Part shown: positions 1 to 4,807 of the stretch, in pieces
Layout: every line of letters begins with the position of its first letter
Numbering within the stretch: the stretch's first letter is position 1
Assembly: GCA_937949585.1 (NCBI GenBank)
Contig: CALEDW010000323.1
Location: 1-8,810 of the forward strand
Source of the DNA: an uncultured Acidimicrobiia bacterium
Lineage (GTDB): Bacteria > Actinomycetota > Acidimicrobiia > IMCC26256 > CALEDW01
DNA: 8,810 nt
Direction of reading: 5' to 3'
The notes under the pieces: generated by a model
Database searches by the model: none
Seen by the model: only the letters and a program-made list of their open reading frames with translations
Told to the model about the DNA's origin: nothing
Translations under genes and position numbers: made by a program

Positions 1-498
1 CGTGACGGTGAAGCGACCGTCGCCGTCGCAGTCACCGTCACGGCGGGCCGGCCAGCACGGCGGACGCGCCTCCCCCAGGTTCACGTACGCCTCGGTGGCC
101 AGGTCGCGCATCACCCCCGGGTCCCGCCACCGGATGCCGGAGTCGAGCACCGCGATGCGCACCGAGGGGTCACCCGTCGTGAGCCCCCAGGCCAGGTCGA
201 CCGCCGCGCCCTTCTGGCCGCACAGGTGCTGCGGGGATCGCGCCAACACCGGGTCACGCCGGCTCGTGCGCGTGTAGCCGTCCCGGTCGAACTCGGCCGG
301 CAGCACTCCCGGCGCCGGCTCGTCGGCCGCCCCGTACCGCCAGTCCTCACAGTCCAGACGGGGCGGCGCATCGAGTGCGGCGGTCGGCGTACCGACGCCG
401 CGGCGCCCGGCCGCGTCGACGGGACCGGTCGCCGGGGCCGCTCCCGGGGCGACGAGCACGAGGGCGGCGGTCGCAGCGAGGAGGGACCGGACCGACAT
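1..498 (-). CDS. S8 family (subtilisin-type) serine protease, N-terminal part, cut by the window edge
   Basis: Reading the minus strand from the ATG at 498 gives 166 residues with no stop before the window edge. Residues 1-23 form a short signal peptide: one early arginine, a hydrophobic Leu/Ala/Val core, and an A-P-A cleavage-like site. The protein is therefore probably exported. Residues 113-121 (VRIAVLDSG) match the catalytic-Asp motif of subtilisin-like S8 peptidases, with D119 as the likely nucleophile-activating Asp. The His and Ser blocks would lie beyond the edge. Residues 154-161 (DGDCDGDG, followed by RFTV) form an Asp/Gly loop like the calcium-binding DxDxDG inserts known in secreted proteases. 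C50 and C93 may form a disulfide. The start is 5 bp after the mrp stop, so the two may be co-transcribed, with no obvious functional link. No ribosome binding site is visible. The family call rests on one motif plus the secretion signal. Confidence 0.78.
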   Translation of the reverse strand, partial: MSVRSLLAATAALVLVAPGAAPATGPVDAAGRRGVGTPTAALDAPPRLDCEDWRYGAADEPAPGVLPAEFDRDGYTRTSRRDPVLARSPQHLCGQKGAAVDLAWGLTTGDPSVRIAVLDSGIRWRDPGVMRDLATEAYVNLGEARPPCWPARRDGDCDGDGRFTVT

Positions 499-503
499 CG
501 GTG

Positions 504-1310
504 TCAGGTGATGCGCAGCTCGGGCTTGTAGATGCGCCGGGGCGCGATCTCGGCGTCGAGCCTGCGGGCGATCACGGCGAAGGCCTGGGCCGCCTCGCCC
601 TCAGGGTCCGAGACGACGATCGGCACCCCGACGTCGGCCCCTTCCCGAAGGGCCGGCACCAGCGGCACCCGTCCCAGGAGCGGCACGCCGAGGCGCTCCG
701 CGAGCTCTCGGCCCCCGCCGTGCCCGAACAGCTCGTAGACGGTGCCGTCGTCGCCCCGGAAGAAGCTCATGTTCTCGACGACGCCCACGACGTCGAGCTC
801 GACCTTGGCGGCCATCGCCGCGGCGCGCTGGGCGACGCTCTGCGCCGCGGGCTGCGGGGTGGTGACCACGAGCACCTCCGCCCGGGGCAGGAACTGGCTC
901 ATCGACAGCGACACGTCACCGGTGCCGGGTGGCATGTCGACGACGAGCCAGTCGAGCTCACCCCAGTCCACCTGGGTGAGGAACTGCTCGAGCGCCTTGT
1001 GCAGCATGGGTCCCCGCCAGATGACGGCCTGGTCCTCGGGGGCGAAGAACCCCATCGAGATGAGCCGCACCCCGTGGACCTCGGGCGGGACGATCCGGTC
1101 CTCGGCGGTGACCGTGGGCGGCTCGGTGGCCCCCAGCATGCGGCGCAGCGAGAACCCCCAGACGTCGGCGTCGAGCGCACCCACCCGCCGACCCCGCCGG
1201 GCGAGGGCCACCGCGAGGTTCGCGGTGATCGACGACTTGCCGACCCCGCCCTTGCCGGAGGCGACGGCCAGCACCCGGGTCGACGAGCGGGCGAAGGGGT
1301 GCTCGCTCAC
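504..1310 (-). CDS. mrp: Mrp/ApbC/NBP35-type P-loop ATPase, probable iron-sulfur cluster carrier, short form without CxxC
   Basis: This 268-residue protein belongs to the Mrp/ApbC branch of the MinD/ParA ATPases, cytosolic proteins that bind and pass on [4Fe-4S] clusters. Visible motifs are the deviant Walker A GKGGVGKS (19-26), the ALDADVWG switch region (45-52), VVDMPPGTGD (123-132), VENMSFF (178-184) and FGHGGG (195-200). Family members often carry an N-terminal MIP18/DUF59 domain; here the P-loop starts by residue 19, so that domain is absent. The CxxC that usually follows VENMSxF and holds the bridging cluster is replaced by RGDDG, so cluster binding by the classical dimer mode is doubtful. 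The start is GTG at 1310: an in-frame TAG lies immediately upstream and no ATG precedes the P-loop. The gene diverges from the SufR-like regulator across 105 bp and is followed by the S8 protease gene. Confidence 0.93.
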   Translation of the reverse strand: MSEHPFARSSTRVLAVASGKGGVGKSSITANLAVALARRGRRVGALDADVWGFSLRRMLGATEPPTVTAEDRIVPPEVHGVRLISMGFFAPEDQAVIWRGPMLHKALEQFLTQVDWGELDWLVVDMPPGTGDVSLSMSQFLPRAEVLVVTTPQPAAQSVAQRAAAMAAKVELDVVGVVENMSFFRGDDGTVYELFGHGGGRELAERLGVPLLGRVPLVPALREGADVGVPIVVSDPEGEAAQAFAVIARRLDAEIAPRRIYKPELRIT

Positions 1311-1367
1311 CTACGGCCCGGGACCGGCCGACTCGCGTGCTGCACGACCCCGACGGTACCCGCCCGG

Positions 1368-1375
1368 CCCCCCCC
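1368..1375. repeat. Run of eight C in the mrp/regulator intergenic region
   Basis: Eight consecutive C residues (G on the minus strand) lie in the 105-bp region between the divergent mrp and regulator starts, about 60 bp upstream of the mrp GTG. It lies outside both coding regions and upstream of the regulator's putative -10. Such runs can slip in replication or be miscounted in sequencing. No phase-variation role can be shown here. Confidence 0.5.
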
Positions 1376-1385
1376 GGCGCCGGTT

Positions 1386-1399
1386 TTCCACTATGGGAA
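1386..1399. promoter_or_regulatory. Candidate operator: TTCC-N6-GGAA dyad upstream of the SufR-like regulator
   Basis: A 14-bp imperfect dyad (TTCC, six bases, GGAA) ends four bases before the -10 hexamer of the regulator gene, in an AT-enriched island within very GC-rich DNA. A second small dyad, CTAT-N4-ATAG (1391-1402), overlaps it. A dimeric repressor bound here would block RNA polymerase, so self-regulation by the downstream winged-helix protein is the simplest reading. It does not match the motifs I recall for cyanobacterial SufR (CAAC-N6-GTTG) or mycobacterial SufR (ACACT-N5-TGTGA), so assignment to that protein is inference. Confidence 0.4.
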
Positions 1400-1403
1400 T
1401 AGG

Positions 1404-1409
1404 TAGAAT
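1404..1409 (+). promoter_or_regulatory. -10 element TAGAAT for the SufR-like regulator (leaderless)
   Basis: TAGAAT differs from the consensus TATAAT at one position. It ends six bases before the ATG at 1416, which is the normal distance from a -10 box to the transcription start. The mRNA would then begin at or next to the A of the ATG and have no leader, which fits the absence of a Shine-Dalgarno sequence. No clear -35 is seen, only a T-rich stretch near 1384-1387. Confidence 0.65.
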
Positions 1410-1415
1410 CTGGCC

Positions 1416-2207
1416 ATGTCCCGACGCGCCGCCGGGTTCACCGCCCGGCGCCGGGTTCCGGCGGGGACCGGCGGAGCCGATCTCGCCGGTGGCGACGCCG
1501 AGCACTTCGCGGCGGCGGTGGCGGCCCTCACCGCCGCCTTCGGGGACCCGACCCGCCGGGACATCTACCTCTGGGTGCACCGCGGCGGTCGGCCCGTCAC
1601 CGCCGCCGAGGTCTCCGCAACGTTCGCGCTGCACCCGAACGTCGCCCGCCACCACCTCGACAAGCTCACCGCCGGCGGGTACCTCACCGCCGAGCAGGGC
1701 CCCCCGGGGACCGGGCGGGGCGCCGGGCGGCCGTCACGTCGGTACCGACCCTCCGCCCGCACCGCGGCGCTCGGCCTGCCCGCCCCCCGCGACGACCTGG
1801 TCGGGACGCTGTTGGCCCGGGCCCTGGAGGAGCTGGAGCCCACCCGCTCCGAGGCCCTCGCCGAGGACGTCGGCGCCGAGTACGGCCGGGCGCTCGCCGG
1901 GCGGATCGCCCCCGGGACCACCCACCGGTCGGCACACACCGCGGTCGGCGTGGTCGCCGAGGCACTCACCGCCCACGGGTTCGCGGCGCGCCGCGAGGGC
2001 ACAGGTCGGAGCCTGGCCATCGTCTCCGAGCACTGCCCGTTCGGGGAGGCGGCCCGCCGGTACCCGCACGTCATGTGCGCCCTCGACCGGGGCCTCATCC
2101 GGGGGCTCATGGAAGGCCTGCACGGGCGGGCGGTCGCCCCCCGTCTCGTGGCCAGCCGGCCCGAGGGCGACGGGTGCTGCGTGACCCGCGTCGCGTATGA
2201 TTCATGA
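1416..2207 (+). CDS. SufR-like winged-helix transcriptional regulator with C-terminal cysteines (possible Fe-S sensor)
   Basis: This 263-residue protein has an ArsR/DeoR-type winged helix at about residues 38-112: FGDPTRRDIYLWV, then the recognition helix HPNVARHHLDKL (73-84), then a wing with GAGRPSRRY (102-110). The C-terminal effector domain contains EHCPFGEA (C207), a second cysteine after 13 residues (C221), and a CC pair (C254/C255) near the end. This resembles SufR-type repressors, whose cysteines ligate an Fe-S cluster and which control cluster assembly genes. The spacing is not identical to C-x12-C-x13-C-x14-C and no cysteine lies near residue 235, so cluster binding is inferred. The residues before about 28 are low-complexity; the ATG start is supported by a -10 box six bases upstream. 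The stop overlaps the DUF169 start (ATGA), so the two genes are probably coupled. Plausible targets are its own operon and divergent mrp. Confidence 0.75.
   Translation: MSRRAAGFTARRRVPAGTGGADLAGGDAEHFAAAVAALTAAFGDPTRRDIYLWVHRGGRPVTAAEVSATFALHPNVARHHLDKLTAGGYLTAEQGPPGTGRGAGRPSRRYRPSARTAALGLPAPRDDLVGTLLARALEELEPTRSEALAEDVGAEYGRALAGRIAPGTTHRSAHTAVGVVAEALTAHGFAARREGTGRSLAIVSEHCPFGEAARRYPHVMCALDRGLIRGLMEGLHGRAVAPRLVASRPEGDGCCVTRVAYDS
2196..2201 (+). promoter_or_regulatory. Candidate -10 element TATGAT for an internal promoter of the DUF169 gene
   Basis: TATGAT (5 of 6 to consensus) lies within the last codons of the regulator gene. It is eight bases before the ATG at 2210, and two before the alternative ATG at 2204. 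If active it would give a leaderless DUF169 transcript starting at 2210, independent of read-through from the regulator. No -35 is recognisable. Confidence 0.4.
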
Positions 2208-2209
2208 AT
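2200..2209. promoter_or_regulatory. Perfect 10-bp palindrome ATTCATGAAT at the regulator/DUF169 junction
   Basis: ATTCATGAAT is identical to its own reverse complement. It sits between the putative -10 box (2196-2201) and the ATG at 2210, spanning the regulator's stop codon. It is an AT-rich island in GC-rich surroundings and well placed to act as an operator. It differs from the TTCC-N6-GGAA dyad upstream of the regulator, so the same protein may not bind both. The short length leaves room for chance. Confidence 0.35.
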
Positions 2210-2923
2210 ATGAGAACCACTCTTGATTGGCGGTCCCTCGCCGCCCGCCTCTCGGATGCGCTGGCGCTCACCACCCCACCGGTGGCCATCACGTTCCGGG
2301 CCGCCGCCCCTCCGTTCGACGCGCCGGCACCCGAGCCGACCCCCGACGGACGTACGGGGCGGGTCCCGGCCGGGTGCGTGTTCTGGGTGCACGGCACCGA
2401 GCGAACGTTCGCCACGGTCGCCGCCGACCACGCCAACTGCTCGGTCGGCTCCGTGACCCACGGCTTCACGACCCTCGAGGACGTCGCGGCGCGCTCCGAC
2501 GTGGCCACGCTCCTGGAGACCGGTTGGGTGCGCGCCGAGGACGTGGCGGGGATCCCCACCGTGGCCGGCGGCACCGAGGCGGTCACCTACGGACCGTTGG
2601 CCGACACCCCGGTCGACCCCGACGTGGTGCTGCTGCGGCTCAACCCGAAGCAGATGATGGTGCTGCACGACGCGCTCGGCGGGCTGCGCATCGAAGGCAA
2701 GCCCCAGTGCCACATCGTGGCCGTCGCCAAGGAGGAAGGGGTGCCGGCGGCCAGCGTCGGCTGCGCGCTCAGCCGGGCCCGCACCGGGATGTCGGCCACC
2801 GAGATGACCTGCGCGTTGCCGGCCTCCCGGTTCGCCGACGTGGTCGAGGCCGTCGAAGCCGCCGCGGCCACCGACACCGCCGTGGCCCGCTACGCGGCGC
2901 GTGACGCCCTCCGGTTCGGTTGA
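2204..2923 (+). CDS. DUF169 family protein
   Basis: This 239-residue protein matches the DUF169 family, whose biochemical role I do not know. Recognisable family features are PVAITF (26-31), AGCVFW (56-61), ATVAADHANCSVGS (70-83), LRLNPKQMM (144-152), KPQCHIVAVA (166-175), SVGCALSRARTG (184-195) and a C-terminal EMTCALP (200-206). Five cysteines (C58, C79, C169, C187, C203) sit in or beside these blocks, suggesting a metal or cluster site, though that is inference. There is no signal peptide or membrane segment, so it is probably cytosolic. The ATG at 2204 overlaps the regulator's TGA; the second ATG at 2210 fits a leaderless start from TATGAT at 2196-2201 and removes only two residues. Pairing with a cysteine-bearing regulator suggests expression tied to iron or Fe-S status. 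Confidence 0.88.
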   Translation: MNMRTTLDWRSLAARLSDALALTTPPVAITFRAAAPPFDAPAPEPTPDGRTGRVPAGCVFWVHGTERTFATVAADHANCSVGSVTHGFTTLEDVAARSDVATLLETGWVRAEDVAGIPTVAGGTEAVTYGPLADTPVDPDVVLLRLNPKQMMVLHDALGGLRIEGKPQCHIVAVAKEEGVPAASVGCALSRARTGMSATEMTCALPASRFADVVEAVEAAAATDTAVARYAARDALRFG

Positions 2924-2932
2924 GCGCCCCGC

Positions 2933-2966
2933 CCGCCGGCCCGGGTCGGCGAGCCCACCCCGGCGG
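2933..2966. terminator. Possible bidirectional hairpin between convergent DUF169 and nfuA genes
   Basis: CCGCCGG (2933-2939) and CCGGCGG (2960-2966) are perfect inverted repeats with a 20-base loop, lying in the 45-bp gap between the two converging stop codons. There is no long T tract on either side, only a short pyrimidine stretch on the plus strand after it. It is a weak terminator candidate, placed where both transcripts should end. Confidence 0.35.
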
Positions 2967-2968
2967 CT

Positions 2969-3610
2969 CTACTTCTTGGCCGCCTGGTAGTAGGGATTCG
3001 TGCCGGAGGCGTGGTCGGTCACGTCGACGACGGTGGTGATCTCCTCCACCGCCTCGAGGATCGCCACCTCGATGCCCTGACTGAGCGTCACCGCGGCCAG
3101 CCCGCAGCCCTGGCAGCCCCCGCCCATGCGCAGGTACGCCACCGGCGGCTCGACGGCCACGACCTCGGCGAAGCCCCCGTGCGCGGCGATCGCAGGGTTG
3201 ATCCGCGTCTCGATGACCTCGACCACCTTGGCCGTCACCGGATCTTCGAGATCCAGCTCCGCGATCGGTACCGACGGGGCCCGCCGCTCGTCGGCCGGCG
3301 AGTTCGGGTTGTGGAGCACCATGCCCGCCGGCCCGACGTCCAGGACCGACCCCCGCACCTTCGCCTCGTCGGTCCGGGGCACCACCACCGGCAGCTCGTC
3401 GTCGTGCTGCACGACGTGCTCGTCACCCGCTTCGTCGAGACGACGGAAGTACAGGTCGTAGGTGTAGGCGTCACCGGAGGCACCGGTGACCTCGAGCCAC
3501 AGGGCCAGCGACCCGGGGTCCGACTCCGAGGCCCGGGCCTCGAGGATCTTCGCTCGGGCCCCGTCGCGGATCTCGACGAGGGGCACCACGTGGGTGTCGG
3601 GCTCGGTCAC
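2969..3610 (-). CDS. nfuA: NfuA-like iron-sulfur carrier: degenerate A-type domain plus NifU C-terminal domain
   Basis: The 213-residue product has the NfuA layout. An N-terminal HesB/IscA-like domain (about 8-118, containing GSLALWLEVTG and YDLYFRRLDE) lacks the A-type cysteines. A NifU C-terminal domain follows (about 124-196), with INPAIAAHGG (137-146) and GGGCQGCG (163-170). C166 and C169, the only cysteines, would hold a [4Fe-4S] cluster between two subunits. NfuA proteins deliver clusters to clients in the cytosol, including aconitase and radical SAM enzymes, both encoded nearby. The open frame continues upstream to 3901, but that part is antisense to the ATP-grasp gene. GTG at 3610 is chosen because the protein then begins just before the domain and TATCAT lies six bases upstream. 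The gene is divergent from the ATP-grasp gene and convergent with DUF169. Confidence 0.9.
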   Translation of the reverse strand: MTEPDTHVVPLVEIRDGARAKILEARASESDPGSLALWLEVTGASGDAYTYDLYFRRLDEAGDEHVVQHDDELPVVVPRTDEAKVRGSVLDVGPAGMVLHNPNSPADERRAPSVPIAELDLEDPVTAKVVEVIETRINPAIAAHGGFAEVVAVEPPVAYLRMGGGCQGCGLAAVTLSQGIEVAILEAVEEITTVVDVTDHASGTNPYYQAAKK

Positions 3611-3615
3611 GGGGT

Positions 3616-3622
3616 CATGATA
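3616..3622. promoter_or_regulatory. Shared bidirectional -10 region between nfuA and the ATP-grasp gene
   Basis: On the minus strand TATCAT (3622 down to 3617) matches the -10 consensus at five of six positions and ends six bases before the nfuA GTG at 3610. On the plus strand CATGAT (3616-3621, four of six) ends seven bases before a GTG at 3629. The core TCATGA (3615-3620) is a perfect palindrome. The two divergent genes therefore seem to use one overlapping -10 element, each giving a leaderless transcript. The plus-strand call is weaker. Confidence 0.5.
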
Positions 3623-4807
3623 CGGGCCGTGCCCCGCGTCGTGGTCATCGTCCCGACCGCCACCTACCGGGCACCCGATTTCGTCGCCGCGGCCCGCTCG
3701 CTCGGGGTGGAGCTCGTCGTCGCCTCCGACGAGCCGCCGGTGCTCGCCGAGGGCGTCCGGCTGCCCTTGGACGATCCCGACGCGGCGGCCGACGCCATCG
3801 TCGAGCTCGACCGCCGGCTCGGTGTCGACGCCGTGGTCGCCGTGGACGACGGTGGCGTGGTCGTTGCGGCGACGGCCGGGGCCCGCCTCGGGTTCCCGCA
3901 CAACCCACCCGATGCCGCCGCCGCCACGAGGGACAAGGCGGAGCTGCGCCGACGCCTCGCCGCCGGTGAGGTGCCCCAGCCGGGCTTCGGTGTGGAGTCA
4001 CCGGGCGTCCCGCCCGACGCCCCGTCACCGGTCGGCTACCCGTGTGTGGTGAAACCCACCGGCCTGTCGGGCTCACGGGGGGTCCTGCGCGCCGACGACC
4101 CCACCGCGCTCGCCGCCGCCCGCAGCCGCATCCGACGGTTCTGGCCGGGGGAGCTGCTCGTCGAGGAGTACCTGCCCGGCGACGAGGTCGCCGTGGAAGG
4201 CCTGCTCCGGGGCGGGGAGCTCGAGGTGCTGGCGATCTTCGACAAGCCGGATCCACTCACCGGGCCGACCTTCCCCGAGACGATCTACGTGACCCCCAGC
4301 CGCCTGCCGGCGCCGGTCCGGAGCGAGGTGACCCGCGTCGTCGGCGCGGCCTGCGCAGCCATGGGGTTGCAGGAGGGGCCCATCCACGCCGAGGCCCGGG
4401 TGGCCGGCACGCAGGTGCGGGTGCTGGAGGTGGCGGCCCGAACGATCGGGGGCCTGTGCGCCCGCACGCTGCGCTTCGGTACCGGGGTGTCGCTCGAGGA
4501 GGTGGTGCTGCGCCACGCGCTCGGTCTGCCCCTCGACGACCTGCACCTGCGCGCCGGGGCGTCGGGCGTGATGATGCTGCCGGTGCCGCGCACCGGCACC
4601 CTCGAGCGGGTGGCGGGGATCGAGGCGGCCCGGACCGTTCCCGGGGTGGAGGGCGTGGAGCTGACCGTCCCGGTCGGCGCGACCGTCGACGCGCTGCCGG
4701 AGGGCGACCGGTACCTCGGCTTCATCTTCGCGCGGGCCCCGTCGCCGGAGGGGGTGGAGGCCGCGCTGCGGCGGGCCGCCTCCTCCCTCGATATCGTCAT
4801 CCGATGA
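3617..4807 (+). CDS. ATP-grasp domain enzyme (carboxylate-amine ligase-like), partner of a radical SAM enzyme
   Basis: This is a 396-residue ATP-grasp protein. An N-terminal Rossmann-like pre-grasp domain (5-105; RVVVIVPTATYRAPDF) is followed by the grasp core: YPCVVKP with K146, the SGSRGV loop (151-156), hinge residues LLVEEYLPGDEVAVEG (180-195), then GPIHAEARV (254-262) and LEVAARTIGG (270-279) with E260 and E271 as likely metal ligands. A C-terminal lobe ends with LGFIFARA (367-374). The fold normally activates a carboxylate as an acyl-phosphate and joins it to an amine; substrate and product are unknown here. The ATG at 3617 lies 6 bp from the nfuA start. GTG at 3629 would give a protein starting VPRVVVIVPT and fit a leaderless start, so the first four residues are uncertain. 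Its TGA overlaps the radical SAM ATG, implying coupled translation and a shared pathway. Relatives include carbamoyl-phosphate synthase-like and biotin carboxylase-like ligases. Confidence 0.87.
   Translation: MIRAVPRVVVIVPTATYRAPDFVAAARSLGVELVVASDEPPVLAEGVRLPLDDPDAAADAIVELDRRLGVDAVVAVDDGGVVVAATAGARLGFPHNPPDAAAATRDKAELRRRLAAGEVPQPGFGVESPGVPPDAPSPVGYPCVVKPTGLSGSRGVLRADDPTALAAARSRIRRFWPGELLVEEYLPGDEVAVEGLLRGGELEVLAIFDKPDPLTGPTFPETIYVTPSRLPAPVRSEVTRVVGAACAAMGLQEGPIHAEARVAGTQVRVLEVAARTIGGLCARTLRFGTGVSLEEVVLRHALGLPLDDLHLRAGASGVMMLPVPRTGTLERVAGIEAARTVPGVEGVELTVPVGATVDALPEGDRYLGFIFARAPSPEGVEAALRRAASSLDIVIR

Noticed and set aside
1368..1375. C8 tract as a phase-variation switch
   Set aside because: It is outside coding sequence and not placed between -35 and -10 of a recognisable promoter, so switching cannot be supported.
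742..2184. 480-residue plus-strand open frame crossing mrp antisense and the regulator gene
   Set aside because: It is low-complexity Pro/Arg/Ser-rich, runs through two well-supported genes in another frame or strand, and shows no domain. It is typical shadow coding in GC-rich DNA.
1565..2713. 382-residue minus-strand open frame antisense to the regulator and DUF169 genes
   Set aside because: No motif is recognisable and the composition is Arg/Gly/Pro-rich. The plus-strand genes here have clear family motifs.
3011..3616. Upstream extension of the ATP-grasp frame by 202 residues
   Set aside because: This part is antisense to nfuA, has His/Arg/Gly-rich sequence, and the ATP-grasp fold begins exactly after 3617-3629.
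3611..3901. Upstream extension of the nfuA frame by 97 residues
   Set aside because: It is antisense to the ATP-grasp N-terminal domain and has no recognisable motif. The NfuA domains start after GTG 3610.
4042..4803. Upstream extension of the radical SAM frame inside the ATP-grasp gene
   Set aside because: Sequence is Arg/Gly/Ala-rich without motifs. The radical SAM protein has a clean ATG at 4804 overlapping the preceding stop.
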